Shown: positions 17,311 to 28,738 of the stretch, in pieces
Layout: the number at the start of each line of letters is the position of its first letter
How positions within the stretch are numbered: position 1 is the first letter of the stretch
Assembly (NCBI RefSeq): GCF_025655475.1
Contig: NZ_JAHTIK010000001.1
Coordinates: 2,975,734 to 3,039,733 of the forward strand
DNA: 64,000 nt
Source of the DNA: Kitasatospora sp. DSM 101779
GTDB taxonomy: Bacteria; Actinomycetota; Actinomycetes; Streptomycetales; Streptomycetaceae
Direction of reading: 5' to 3'
Position numbers and translations under genes: made by a program
Notes under the pieces: model-generated
Seen by the model: only the letters and a program-made list of their open reading frames with translations
Databases searched by the model: none
What the model was told of the DNA's origin: nothing

Positions 17311-17742
17311 TCAGGCCTCGGTGGAGGCGGCCTCGGCGTCAGCCTCGGCCTTGTCCGCCTTCTTGGCCTTCGGGGTGATGGCAACACCGGTGGTGCTGTC
17401 CTCGAACCCGGCGACGGCCTTGGCGAACAGGTGCGAGAAGTCCTCGACCTTGGGCTCGGCGACCTTCAGCGGCTCCGGCGCGGGCAGGCCCTTGAACTTC
17501 TGCCAGTCACCGGTCAGCTTGAGGATGGCGAGGACCGGCTCGGTCGGCTGGGCGCCGACGGACAGCCAGTACTGGGCGCGGTCGCCGTCGACCTCGATCT
17601 TCGAGGGGTTGTAGGTCGGCTGGTAGATGCCGATCTCCTCGATCGCGCGGCCGTCACGCTTGGTGCGGGAGTCGGCGACGACGATGCGGTAGTGCGGGGA
17701 GCGAATCTTGCCGAGACGCTTCAGCTTGATCTTGACTGCCAC
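17311..17742 (-). CDS. rpsP: 30S ribosomal protein S16
   Basis: The protein starts [20 protein letters not shown] and contains [21 protein letters not shown] and [13 protein letters not shown], as in S16. At 143 residues it is longer than the ~90-residue E. coli form because of an Ala/Lys/Glu-rich tail usual in actinobacteria. GTG 17742 has AGGAG upstream; the frame beyond it has no S16 similarity. Confidence 0.96.
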   Translation of the reverse strand: MAVKIKLKRLGKIRSPHYRIVVADSRTKRDGRAIEEIGIYQPTYNPSKIEVDGDRAQYWLSVGAQPTEPVLAILKLTGDWQKFKGLPAPEPLKVAEPKVEDFSHLFAKAVAGFEDSTTGVAITPKAKKADKAEADAEAASTEA

Positions 17743-18214
17743 GGGAGTGGATTCTCCTGGTGTTGACGTGGGTGAGCGGCCGCTGCCACCGCGTGGGGTT
17801 GCGGCGACCGGCCGTTCAAGGGACACGCCAGCCGTAGGAGAGAGGGGTCCTGCCCGGCTGCCGAGTACTCAGCTGTCCATTCTGCCACAGTCGGGCCGAG
17901 GCCCCGAACCGGCCCGCGCGGGGCCGCCGCCGCCGGAGCGGTGGACGGGGAGCGACGGGGGGGCGGAAGGTAGGGCGGCGGCAGGGGCACGCAGGACGCG
18001 GAGACCGCCGATGACCCGGGGAGGGCGACGCCGGCACGGCACGGAGCCCCGGCAGATCTGCCGGGGGCGGTGCACGGCGACGAGCGGGACGACAGCACGG
18101 ACGACAGCACTGCAGATCGGCCCGACCGAGGGCCCCCGCCCCCGGTAGAGCCGAGCACAGCGAACTGTCGAGTTGGAGGGTGGTCACCGACGGCGCACGG
18201 CCGCCGGCCGGTAC
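17743..18214. other. Intergenic region downstream of the zincin-like gene and upstream of rpsP
   Basis: The 472 bp hold the rpsP leader and a 20-bp perfect palindrome at 18047-18066. No reading frame here shows a recognisable protein. The sequence is rich in C/G runs. Confidence 0.5.
18047..18066. promoter_or_regulatory. 20-bp perfect palindrome
   Basis: CCCCGGCAGATCTGCCGGGG is fully self-complementary with no loop. It could be an operator for a dimeric regulator or a terminator for the gene at 18215-18793. No U-run follows in either direction. Function is unknown. Confidence 0.55.
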
Positions 18215-18793
18215 TCAGCCGATCTTGAACGGCTGCTGGCAGGCACCGCAGACGATGGACGCCTGTGCGAGCACGGAGGGGACGACACGGACGTTCCGCC
18301 CACAACCGCACACAGCCTTGACGCGCACGCCGCCACCGGACGAGCCGTGCCTCGCCGCCGGGCCGCGGAAGGCCCGGTGGCCGCCCTCGCCCGCCACGGC
18401 GAGCTGGTGGGCGCCGAGGGCGCGCTCCAGTCGCTCGATGGTGTCGGCGTACCTGTCCTGCGTCTCCTTGAGCATGGTCACCTGGGAGAAGCCGCTGCTG
18501 GCGTGCGGCTCGACCGGGTGGGCCAGCCCGAGCTCGGAGGCGAGCATCAGGAAGCGCCGGTTGTGGTAGCGACCGGCCCGCGAGGTGTCGCGGATCTCCC
18601 GCGCAGCGGCCAGTCCGTGGGCGGCTTCGTGCAGCAGGCGCTCGAAACCGAGCCGGGTGCCGCACGCCGAGGAGGACTCGCCGATCAGCGCCTCGGGCGA
18701 GGCGAGATCGGGCAGGTCCTGGTGGTGGGCCTGGATGTCGCTCCAGGCGGCGGCCAGTTCGGCCGCGAGGACGAGAGGCTGTGTCGTGCTCAC
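18215..18793 (-). CDS. Putative zincin-type metalloprotease with C-terminal zinc ribbon
   Basis: I do not recognise a characterised family member, but the 192-residue protein has a clear HExxH motif in ERLLHEAAHGLAAAR (near residue 55) and a GRYHNRRFLMLASELGL stretch typical of a streptomycete family usually annotated hypothetical. The last 35 residues contain C-x-C and C-x2-C pairs (VCGCGRNVR ... VCGACQQPF), a likely zinc ribbon. This pattern resembles SprT-like proteins, which combine a zincin with a zinc ribbon. There is no signal peptide, so it is cytoplasmic. GTG 18793 has no evident ribosome site. It stands alone between rpsP and proS. Confidence 0.7.
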   Translation of the reverse strand: MSTTQPLVLAAELAAAWSDIQAHHQDLPDLASPEALIGESSSACGTRLGFERLLHEAAHGLAAAREIRDTSRAGRYHNRRFLMLASELGLAHPVEPHASSGFSQVTMLKETQDRYADTIERLERALGAHQLAVAGEGGHRAFRGPAARHGSSGGGVRVKAVCGCGRNVRVVPSVLAQASIVCGACQQPFKIG

Positions 18794-19242
18794 GCTGGAC
18801 CAACGATGGAGAGAGGGCCGATGTTCCGCGAGTTCCCGTTCACCGGGAATTCCCAGCTATCTCTCAGGAATGCGCACTCGCTCCTGAATTGCGTTGTTCT
18901 GACCTGACGCAAGACCAACCCCCTGCATCTGTGGACCCGTCGATTCTCGGCGGGCTCTCGGCTATCACCCGGGAACGCGCACGCCGCCCCTAGGCGGACG
19001 GCCGCAGCCCGGTCAAAATTGACAGGGCCACGGGCCGTATACCGTACCGCTTGTTTCGCACCGCCGGGAGTTGACCGGCGAGTAGCATCGACGAGCAGTG
19101 TGCAAACCACGGTTAACAATCCGCTGAATCGGCACCGAATTGCAACGGAACCGGTTCCGCAACGGCTTCGGTTTGTACCGTTCCCTGCACGGTGCCACCC
19201 GCCCGCTCCACGATCGTTGGCTCCCGGAGCGGGCGGAGCCGG
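18794..19242. other. AT-richer intergenic region upstream of the zincin-like gene
   Basis: These 449 bp are lower in GC than their surroundings. A short inverted repeat TTCCCG-TTCAC-CGGGAA lies near 18833-18849, and TTGACA/TTGACC hexamers near 19018 and 19070 could be -35 elements, but no well-spaced -10 is found. A frame of 109 codons on the minus strand lacks recognisable features. It may hold regulatory sequence for the zincin-like gene. Confidence 0.45.
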
Positions 19243-20655
19243 TCAGTAGGCGCGGGCGACGATCGCGACGTTGCCGGGCTGGTCGTCGGTCTCCGGGACG
19301 GAGCCGTCGGCGGCGACGATGCAGCGCACCGAGACGCCCTGCTCGGCCAGCTTGGCCTCGCCCTCCGGGCCGAGGTCGGCCCAGGAGATGCGGCCCCAGC
19401 CGGTGGCGGCGGCCTCGACGGCCTCCTCGATGGAGGTGACGTCGACCGTGCGGGCCTCGCGGCGCTCGCGGGACTGGCGGAGCAGCAGCTCCTGGTCCTC
19501 GTCGAGGATGCCGGGCACGGTCGCGGCCAGCGAGTCGGCCGGGACGGGCTCCTTGCCGCCGGCGATCCGGCGGACCAGCATCGCGGTGCCGTTCTCCAGG
19601 TCGCGCGGGCCGATCTCGATGCGCAGCGGAACGCCCTTGAGCTCCCAGTCGACCGCGCGGCGGCCGAAGGGGGTGTCCGTCCGGTCGTCGACCACGGTGC
19701 GCACGCCCGCGGCCTCCAGCGCGGCGCCGATCTCGCGGACCTTGGCGAGCACCGCGTCGTCGCCCTTGATCGCCAGCACCACGGCCTGGACGGCGGCGAG
19801 GCGCGGGGGCACCCGCAGGCCGCTGTCGTCGCCGTGGGACATGATCAGGCCGCCGACCATGCGGGTGGAGACGCCCCAGGAGGTCTGCCAGACGTACTCG
19901 CGCTCGGCGCCCTGCAGCTGGTACGTGGTGTTGAACGCCTTGGCGAAGTTCTGGCCCAGCTCGTGGCTGGTGCCCATCTGCAGGGCCTTGCCGTCGCCCA
20001 TCATGCCCTCGAGGGTGAGGGTGTTGATGGCGCCGGCGAAGCGCTCGCGGGCGGTCTTGCGGCCGAGCACCACGTCGATGCCGAGCACGTTGGTCATGAA
20101 GTCGCCGTACACCTCGGTGTGGATGCGCGAGGCGTAGGCGCGGGCGTCCTCGTAGGTGGCGTGGGCGGTGTGGCCCTCCTGCCAGAGGAACTCGGTGGTG
20201 CGCAGGAAGACCCGCGGGCGCAGCTCCCAGCGGACGACGTTGGCCCACTGGTTGATCAGCAGCGGGAGGTCGCGGTGGCTCTGGACCCACTTCGAGAAGT
20301 ACTCGTTGATGATCGTCTCGGAGGTGGGGCGGACGACGACCGGCTCCTCCAGCTCCTTGCCGCCGCCGTGCGTGACCACGGCGAGCTCGGGCGCGAAGCC
20401 CTCGACGTGCTCGGCCTCCTTGGTCAGGTAGGACTGCGGGATGAACATCGGGAAGTAGGCGTTCTGGGCGCCGGCTCGCTTGATGCGGGCGTCCATCTCC
20501 TGCTGCATCCGCTCCCACAGGCTGTACCCGTACGGTCGGATCACCATCGTTCCGCGCACCGGACCGTTGTCGGCCAGTTCGGCCTTGTTGATCAGGTCCT
20601 GGTACCAGCGGGGAAAGTCTTCCGACTGGGGGGTGAGTACGGGTGTCTTGGCCAT
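19243..20655 (-). CDS. proS: Prolyl-tRNA synthetase
   Basis: The 470-residue class II synthetase joins proline to tRNA-Pro. Motif 2 region (RPTSETIINEYFSKW ... PLLINQWANVVRWE), RTTEFLWQEGHTAHAT and the motif 3 segment MSHGDDSGLRVPPRLA are visible, followed by the anticodon-binding domain and a C-terminal domain ending in a conserved tyrosine (VARAY). It is the short archaeal/eukaryotic-type ProRS without the editing insertion of the E. coli type. ATG 20655 begins MAKTPVLTPQSEDFPRWY. Confidence 0.96.
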   Translation of the reverse strand: MAKTPVLTPQSEDFPRWYQDLINKAELADNGPVRGTMVIRPYGYSLWERMQQEMDARIKRAGAQNAYFPMFIPQSYLTKEAEHVEGFAPELAVVTHGGGKELEEPVVVRPTSETIINEYFSKWVQSHRDLPLLINQWANVVRWELRPRVFLRTTEFLWQEGHTAHATYEDARAYASRIHTEVYGDFMTNVLGIDVVLGRKTARERFAGAINTLTLEGMMGDGKALQMGTSHELGQNFAKAFNTTYQLQGAEREYVWQTSWGVSTRMVGGLIMSHGDDSGLRVPPRLAAVQAVVLAIKGDDAVLAKVREIGAALEAAGVRTVVDDRTDTPFGRRAVDWELKGVPLRIEIGPRDLENGTAMLVRRIAGGKEPVPADSLAATVPGILDEDQELLLRQSRERREARTVDVTSIEEAVEAAATGWGRISWADLGPEGEAKLAEQGVSVRCIVAADGSVPETDDQPGNVAIVARAY

Positions 20656-20854
20656 GGGGCGAATGGTACGGCGATCGACGTGCCGACCGTGAATCCGTTT
20701 CACCGGCGCACTGCGGGGGCGCACACCTCGGCGCACGGACACTCCCTGCACACCTCTGGACGTCGGGGCCGGGGCGCTGTTCGCTGGAAGGCGGGGCGGG
20801 ACACGACCGGGGGGAGCCGGAGCATCGGACGCACACACCGATTGGGAGGCCGCG

Positions 20855-21673
20855 ATGGCTTCAGCGCAGGTGACCGGTACGACCGCGCAGCGCCCGCACG
20901 CGGGTGGCGGAGCGGGGTCGCACGGTCGGGCGCGTGACTGGGCGGAGATCCAGGAGCGGATGCTGGTGCCGCTCTACCAGGCGGTCTACCGGCGGCTGGA
21001 GGTCGGTCCGGCGACCAGCCTGCTCGGCCTCGGATGCCGCTCGGGGCTCGCCCTGCTGCTCGCCGCGGAGCGCGGCGCGCAGGTGGCCGGGCTGGAGCCG
21101 GAGGCGGAGCTGCGCGAGCTCGCGGAGGGCCGGCGGCTGCGGGTGGCGGGCGTCGGCGGCGTCGACCGGTCGGGTCAACCCGTCCCCCGCTCGGCGTATT
21201 CGCTGGTCACCGTTTTCGAGGAGCTCGCCTACGTGGCTGATCCGGCCGTGCTGGTGCTGGAGGCGGCGGCGCTCACCCTGCAGGGCGGGCACGTCGTGCT
21301 GGCCGGCTGGGGCCCGCCGGAGCGGTGCGAGAGCGCGAGCGTGCTGGAGGTGGCCCGGCGCCGGTCGGCCCGGACACCGTCGGTCGACCCGTTCGCGCTG
21401 AGCTCCCCCGGCGCACTGGAGGAGCTGTGCGCGGGCGTCGGGCTCCGACCCGCCGGCAGCGGCCGGGTCTCCTGCCCCTTCGCCTACCCGGACCTCGACA
21501 GCGCGGTACGCGGCATGCTCTCCACCGGTCTGTACGAGGGTGCGATCGAGGAGTGGGGACCGGCCCTGGTGACCAAGGAGCTGGAGGAGGCGCTGCACCC
21601 CTTCGTGCAGGCGGACGCCTCCGTCCGGATGGCCAACGTGTTCCGGTACGTGGTGGCCGAGCAGCCCCGCTGA
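20855..21673 (+). CDS. SAM-dependent methyltransferase-like protein
   Basis: The 272-residue protein resembles class I methyltransferases: SLLGLGCRSGLALLLAAERG is the glycine-rich SAM loop, VAGLEPEAELRELA has the acidic end of strand 2, and SAYSLVTVFEELAYVADP the strand 4 region. Substrate is unknown. GGGAGG precedes ATG 20855. It is divergent from proS and convergent with the GNAT gene. The first 25 residues are low complexity. Confidence 0.8.
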   Translation: MASAQVTGTTAQRPHAGGGAGSHGRARDWAEIQERMLVPLYQAVYRRLEVGPATSLLGLGCRSGLALLLAAERGAQVAGLEPEAELRELAEGRRLRVAGVGGVDRSGQPVPRSAYSLVTVFEELAYVADPAVLVLEAAALTLQGGHVVLAGWGPPERCESASVLEVARRRSARTPSVDPFALSSPGALEELCAGVGLRPAGSGRVSCPFAYPDLDSAVRGMLSTGLYEGAIEEWGPALVTKELEEALHPFVQADASVRMANVFRYVVAEQPR

Positions 21674-21742
21674 GCCGCCGCTGGCCCGGGGCCGACGACC
21701 GTCCGCTCCGGGCACGGCCCGGCCGAGCGGGGCGGCCGCGGG

Positions 21743-22285
21743 TCAGCGGTCGAGCGGGGTCCACTCCTCGGCGGTGAGCGCGTACCGCTCGTGGTCGCGC
21801 CAGGCGCCGGAGAGGAAGAGCATCCGCGGGGTGAAGCCCTCGTGCCGGAAGCCGAGCCGCTCGGCCATGGCGATGGAGCGGGTGTTGTCGGGCTGCACGT
21901 TGATCTCCAGCCGGTGCAGGCCGAGTCCGCCGCGCTCGTTGGGGGCGAAGCAGCGGTCGACCACCAGCTGCATGCCCTCGGACATCCGCCCGGTGCCCGC
22001 GTAGGGCAGGTAGGAGTCGTAGCCGAGGGCGCCGTTGCAGAAGCGGCCCATCACGATGTTGGCCACGTTGCACTTGCCGACGAGCCCGCCGGTGGCGATG
22101 TCCTCGATCAGGAAGGTGCGCAGGCCCGGCCCCTGACGGTCCAGCAGTTCGGCGAGGCCGTCCGGCTCCACCGGGTTCCACCGCCCTATGTGCTCGGCCG
22201 AGCGCCGCACCGCCTCGGCGTACGGGGCCACGTCGTCCGGTCGGGGTTCCCTGATCCTCACTCGCACACCACCATCATCGGGCAT
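21743..22285 (-). CDS. GNAT-family acetyltransferase, RimJ-like
   Basis: The 180-residue protein has the layout of RimJ/RimL-type N-acetyltransferases: RVRIREPRPDDVAPYAEAVRRS at the start, LVGKCNVANIVMG, the acetyl-CoA loop region GRMSEGMQLVVDRCF, HRLEINVQPDNTRSIAMAERLGFRHEG. Substrate (protein N-terminus or small amine) is unknown. ATG 22285 has no clear ribosome site; an in-frame GTG at 22267 is an alternative. Confidence 0.88.
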   Translation of the reverse strand: MPDDGGVRVRIREPRPDDVAPYAEAVRRSAEHIGRWNPVEPDGLAELLDRQGPGLRTFLIEDIATGGLVGKCNVANIVMGRFCNGALGYDSYLPYAGTGRMSEGMQLVVDRCFAPNERGGLGLHRLEINVQPDNTRSIAMAERLGFRHEGFTPRMLFLSGAWRDHERYALTAEEWTPLDR

Positions 22286-22445
22286 GTGTGCGGTCGGACG
22301 CCGGGCGACCCCGCGCGGACGGCCGCCGCGGGTCCTGGGACGCCGGAACCGGCGCCGCGGGCGACGGGACCGGCGCCGGGGCACCGGGGACGCCGCCGGC
22401 CCGCAGCCCCGGGCGAGGGGCGGCGGGCCGGCGGGCGGGGACCCG

Positions 22446-24008
22446 TCAGAGCAGGTCCTTGAACTCCTTGGGCAGTTCGAAGTCGGCCGGGCCCTTGCCC
22501 GCGCCGAGGCCGAAGGCGCCGCCCGGCGTGGTCTGCTGCTGGCCGGGCCCGAGGGCGCGGCGCTCGGCGGCCGCCGCCTCCTCCTGGGCCCGCTTCAGCG
22601 GGTTGCCGGACTTGCGCTTGCCCTTGGCGACGGGCGCCTTCTTGGCGGAGCGCTTGCCGCCGCCGCCCATCCCGGGGATGCCCGGCATGCCGGGGATGCC
22701 CTTGCCCGAGGCCATCGCGGACATCATCTTGCGGGCCTCGAAGAACCGCTCGACCAGGTTGTTGACCTCGCCGACCTGGACGCCGGAGCCCTTGGCGATG
22801 CGCAGCCGGCGCGAGCCGTTGATCAGCTTCGGGTCGGTGCGCTCGGCCGGGGTCATCGACTTGATGATCGCGCCGACGCGGTCGACGTCCTTGTCGTCGA
22901 TGTTGTTGATCTGGTCGCGGATCTGGCCCATGCCCGGCAGCATCCCGAGCAGCTTGGAGATCGACCCCATCTTGCGGACCTGCTCCAACTGGGACAGGAA
23001 GTCGTCCAGCGTGAAGTCCTTGCCGCCGCCCTGCAGCTTGGAGGCCATCTTCTCGGCCTCGGCCTGCGAGAAGGTCTGCTCGGCCTTCTCGATGAGCGAG
23101 AGCATGTCGCCCATGCCGAGGATGCGCGAGGCCATCCGGTCCGGGTGGAAGGCGTCGAAGTCGTCGACCTTCTCGCCGTTGGAGGCGAACATGATCTGGC
23201 GGCCGGTCACGTGCGCGACGGAGAGCGCGGCACCGCCGCGGGCGTCGCCGTCGAGCTTGGAGAGCACCACGCCGGTGAAGTCGACGCCGTCGAGGAAGGC
23301 CTGCGCGGTGGTGACCGCGTCCTGGCCGACCATGGCGTCGACCACGAACAGGACCTCGTCCGGGTTGATCGCGGCCCGGATGTCGGCGGCCTGCTGCATC
23401 ATCTCGGCGTCGATGCCGAGGCGGCCGGCGGTGTCGACGATGACCACGTCGTACTGCTTCTGGCGGGCGTACTCGATCGAGTCGCGGGCCACCTTCACCG
23501 GGTCGCCGACGCCGTTGCCCGGCTCCGGGCCGTAGAAGGCCACACCGGCGCGTTCGGCCACGACGCCGAGCTGGGTGACCGCGTTGGGGCGCTGGAGGTC
23601 GCAGGCGACCAGCAGCGGGGTGTGCTTCTGCTTCTTCAGCCAGTGGCCGAGCTTGCCGGCGAGGGTGGTCTTACCGGCACCCTGCAGACCGGCCAGCATG
23701 ATGACCGTCGGGCCGTTCTTGGCGTAGCGCAGGCGCCGGGTCTCGCCGCCGAGGATGCTGATGAGCTCCTCGTTGACGATCTTGATGATCTGCTGCGCCG
23801 GGTTCAGCGCGCCGGAGACCTCCGCGCCGAGGGCGCGGTCCTTGACCTGCTTGATGAAGGCCCGCACCACCGGGAGAGCGACGTCCGCCTCCAGCAGCGC
23901 GATCCGGATCTCGCGGGCGGTGGCGTCGATGTCCGCCTCACTGAGGCGGCCCTTGCCCCGGAGGTTCTTGAACGTCGCTGCGAGGCGGTCGGAGAGAGTG
24001 TCGAACAC
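22446..24008 (-). CDS. ffh: Signal recognition particle protein Ffh
   Basis: The 520-residue SRP54 GTPase has the N-domain (VFDTLSDRLAATFKNLRGKG), G1 GLQGAGKTTLAGKL, G3 DTAGRLGID, G4 TKLDGDARGG (as SKLDGD) and the methionine-rich M domain that binds 4.5S RNA and signal sequences. It targets membrane and exported proteins to the translocon with FtsY (31527-32750). The C-terminal 60 residues are basic, Gly/Gln-rich. GTG 24008 is chosen because the conserved VFDTL start is there and AAGGGA lies upstream. Confidence 0.96.
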   Translation of the reverse strand: MFDTLSDRLAATFKNLRGKGRLSEADIDATAREIRIALLEADVALPVVRAFIKQVKDRALGAEVSGALNPAQQIIKIVNEELISILGGETRRLRYAKNGPTVIMLAGLQGAGKTTLAGKLGHWLKKQKHTPLLVACDLQRPNAVTQLGVVAERAGVAFYGPEPGNGVGDPVKVARDSIEYARQKQYDVVIVDTAGRLGIDAEMMQQAADIRAAINPDEVLFVVDAMVGQDAVTTAQAFLDGVDFTGVVLSKLDGDARGGAALSVAHVTGRQIMFASNGEKVDDFDAFHPDRMASRILGMGDMLSLIEKAEQTFSQAEAEKMASKLQGGGKDFTLDDFLSQLEQVRKMGSISKLLGMLPGMGQIRDQINNIDDKDVDRVGAIIKSMTPAERTDPKLINGSRRLRIAKGSGVQVGEVNNLVERFFEARKMMSAMASGKGIPGMPGIPGMGGGGKRSAKKAPVAKGKRKSGNPLKRAQEEAAAAERRALGPGQQQTTPGGAFGLGAGKGPADFELPKEFKDLL

Positions 24009-24140
24009 GTCGGTCGCGGGTCCCTTGCGGCATCGGTACGGGTACTGTCGTCGCCCCCCAGGGTATCCGCCCGCCCGGCGAACGGTCTCCACCCCGGAAT
24101 CCCGGCGGGCGCACCGGTGTCCCGGGCGCCCGCGCCGGGC

Positions 24141-26582
24141 TCAGCCGAGCGCCTCCTGCACCGCTGCGGCCACCTGCGCCGCACGGGCCGCCGCCAGCGG
24201 CAGGCCCTCCGCGTCGGTCACGTAGAAGGCGTCCACCGCGTCGGCACCGAGGGTGGAGACGTGTGCGGTGCGCACCCGCACGCCGGCCGCGTCCAGGGCC
24301 CGGCCGATCCGGTGCAGCAGACCGGGTGCGTCGTGCGCGCGGACCTCCAGGATGGTCGCGCTGGATGAGGCGCCGGGGGCGACCGAGACCACCGGGGGCG
24401 GGGTGGCGATGCCGCGCCGCCGGGGCGCGGCGGCGTCGCGTTCGGCGAGCTTGCGGGCGACGTCCAGCGAGCCGTCCAGGGCGCGGCGCAGGTCCGCGCG
24501 CAGCCGGGCCGCCTCCGGCAGTTCGCCGTACTCGGCGGCGACCGTCCAGGAGAGCAGCAGGACCGGGCCGGCGTCGATCGGGTCGAGCTCGCGCAGCGAG
24601 GCGGAGCGGACGGTGAGCCGGTGCAGCGCCAGGACGCCCGCGACGGTGCCGAGCAGCCCGGGGCGGTCCGGGATGGCCAGGGTGAGTTCGACGCCCATCG
24701 GCTCGGTGCCGGTGGTGTCCTGCTCGGCGTGGGCGTGCAGCGAGAGCGCGGGCCCGCCGGTGCGGGCGGCCTCCACCGCGAGCCGCTCCTCCTCGGCGGT
24801 CGGGTCGCCGGCCGGCGGGTGGCTGACGCCGCCGGCCAGGCGCGCGGCGGCGCGGGCCACCAGGTTGCCCACCAGCGAGGCGCGCCAGCTGCTCCAGGCG
24901 GCGGGGCCGGTGGCGGTGGCGTCGGCCTCGGTCAGGGCGTGCAGCAGCTCCAGGTGCGGCAGGGTGCCGACCACCTTGGTGAGCGCGTCGACGGTGGCCG
25001 GGTCGTCGGGGTCGCGGCGGGTGGCGGTGTCGATCAGGGTCAGGTGGTGGCGGACCAGCAGGGCGAGGGTGTCGGTGTCCGTCTTGTCGAAGCCCATCCG
25101 GGCGGCGACGTCGCGGACGATGACCTCGCCGGCCTCGGAGTGGTCGCCGGGCCAGCCCTTGCCGATGTCGTGCAGCAGGGCGGCGACGAGCAGCAGGTCG
25201 GGGCGGGCCACCCGGCGGGTCATCGCGGCGGCCTTCACGGCGGTCTCGATCAGGTGCCGGTCGACCGTCCAGCGGTGCACGGCGTTGCGCTGCGGGCGGC
25301 AGCGGACCCGCTCCCAGTCCGGCAGCAGCCGGGTGATCAGGCCCTCCGCCTCCAGCGCCTCCCAGACCGGCAGGCATGCCTCTCCGGCGCCGAGCAGGGT
25401 GATCAGCTGCTCGCGGGCCTCGTCCGGCCAGGGCACCGGAAGCGGCTTGGTCTCGGCGGCCAGCCGCCGGACGGTGGCGTAGCCGACGGTGAGGCCGGCC
25501 TGGGCGGCCGCGGCGGCGGCGCGCAGCGGCAGCACCGGGTCCTGGGCGGGGCGGGCGCCCTGGGCGAGCACGGCCTCGCCGTCCTGCTCGACGACGCCCT
25601 CGGCGAGCGGGCGGCGCTCGACGGCGCCCTTGGCGACCGCGCCGGAGCCGCGGCCGGTGCCGCTGAACGGGAAGGCGATCCGGGCGAGCCGGCGGCCGCG
25701 GCTGCTGCGGGCGGCGAGGACGCGGTCCACGGCGCGCCAGGTGACGTCGGAGGCGTAGGTGATGGTGCGGGCGGCCTCGTAGACCTGGCGCAGCAGGGTG
25801 TCGGCGTCGAGGACGCCGAGCCGGGCGGCGACCTGGTCCTGGTCCTGCAGGCTGAGGCGCTCGGTCGCGCGGCCGGTGGCGAGGTGCAGGGCGTCGCGGA
25901 CGTCGGCGAGGCGGGCGGCGGCGGCCTCCAGGCCGTCGCGGGGGGCGTCGGCGAGCCAGGTGGCGGCGATGGCGTTGAGCGCCACCACGTCGCGCAGGCC
26001 GCCGCGGGCCTCCTTGAGGTCGGGTTCGAGGAGGAAGGAGAGCTCGCCGTGGCGTTCGGCGCGTTCGGCGCAGAGCTGCTGGAGTTCGGGCAGCCGGCCG
26101 GCGGCGCCGGCCCGCCAGTCGGCGAGCAGGGTGGAGCGCAGCGAGGCGGTGAGCGCGGCGTCGCCGGCGATGTGGCGGGCGTCCAGCAGCCCGAGCTGGG
26201 CCTTCAGGTCGTCCGCGGCGACGGTGCGGGCCTCGTCGAGGGTGCGGACGGCGTGGTCGAGGGCGGCGCCGGAGTCCCAGACCGGGTACCAGATGCGTTC
26301 CGGCAGCCGGGGGTCGATGGGCCCGTCGTGCAGCAGCAGGACGTCGAGGTCGCTGCGCGGGGAGAGTTCGCCGCGGCCGTAGCCGCCGACGGCGACCAGG
26401 GCCGTGCCGGCGGGAGCGCCCGCGTCCCGGTAGAGCCCCGCGAGCCAGCCGTCGGTGAGCCGGGCGAGCGCGGTGCGGCGGGCGGCGCCGCCGAGACCGG
26501 GGTCGGCGAGCAGCCGGGTGCGGGCCGCGCCGTGGTCGTCCGGGCGGGCCGGGTCGGAGGGGTGGGCTTCGGTCGCGGTCAC
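24141..26582 (-). CDS. glnD: PII nucleotidyltransferase GlnD
   Basis: This 813-residue enzyme modifies GlnK in response to nitrogen. The nucleotidyltransferase motif is VAVGGYGRGELSPRSDLDVLLL; an HD domain follows (LLVAALLHDIGKGWPGDHSE), and two ACT-type domains are at the C-terminus (IPDRPGLLGTVAGVL and HDAPGLLHRIGRALD), which sense glutamine. In S. coelicolor GlnD adenylylates rather than uridylylates GlnK; that is known for the family member there. GTG 26582 opens the frame's Ser/Asp-rich start. It lies 140 bp after glnK and a strong hairpin, so it may have separate expression. Confidence 0.94.
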   Translation of the reverse strand: MTATEAHPSDPARPDDHGAARTRLLADPGLGGAARRTALARLTDGWLAGLYRDAGAPAGTALVAVGGYGRGELSPRSDLDVLLLHDGPIDPRLPERIWYPVWDSGAALDHAVRTLDEARTVAADDLKAQLGLLDARHIAGDAALTASLRSTLLADWRAGAAGRLPELQQLCAERAERHGELSFLLEPDLKEARGGLRDVVALNAIAATWLADAPRDGLEAAAARLADVRDALHLATGRATERLSLQDQDQVAARLGVLDADTLLRQVYEAARTITYASDVTWRAVDRVLAARSSRGRRLARIAFPFSGTGRGSGAVAKGAVERRPLAEGVVEQDGEAVLAQGARPAQDPVLPLRAAAAAAQAGLTVGYATVRRLAAETKPLPVPWPDEAREQLITLLGAGEACLPVWEALEAEGLITRLLPDWERVRCRPQRNAVHRWTVDRHLIETAVKAAAMTRRVARPDLLLVAALLHDIGKGWPGDHSEAGEVIVRDVAARMGFDKTDTDTLALLVRHHLTLIDTATRRDPDDPATVDALTKVVGTLPHLELLHALTEADATATGPAAWSSWRASLVGNLVARAAARLAGGVSHPPAGDPTAEEERLAVEAARTGGPALSLHAHAEQDTTGTEPMGVELTLAIPDRPGLLGTVAGVLALHRLTVRSASLRELDPIDAGPVLLLSWTVAAEYGELPEAARLRADLRRALDGSLDVARKLAERDAAAPRRRGIATPPPVVSVAPGASSSATILEVRAHDAPGLLHRIGRALDAAGVRVRTAHVSTLGADAVDAFYVTDAEGLPLAAARAAQVAAAVQEALG

Positions 26583-26625
26583 GTCGGAGATCCCATCCGT
26601 GGGGCGGGGTGCCGGATACGCGTCC

Positions 26626-26653
26626 GGCGGACCTGCCGGTGGGCAGGTCCGCC
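26626..26653. terminator. Hairpin between glnK and glnD
   Basis: A perfect 12-bp stem (26626-26637 with 26642-26653) with a four-base loop, downstream of glnK on the minus strand. No U-run, as usual for high-GC actinobacteria. Confidence 0.7.
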
Positions 26654-26722
26654 AAGAGCGTGTGGTGCTGATGCTAGGCCTCGTCCGACGGTTCCCGCCG
26701 CGCGCGAACCGTCCGACGGGTC

Positions 26723-28738
<2,016 letters not shown>

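Noticed and set aside
18790-19119. 109-codon frame upstream of the zincin-like gene
   Set aside because: No ribosome site, domain or codon bias that supports a gene.
22286-24140. 4.5S RNA gene next to ffh
   Set aside because: No sequence with the SRP RNA tetraloop and helix 8 was found around ffh.
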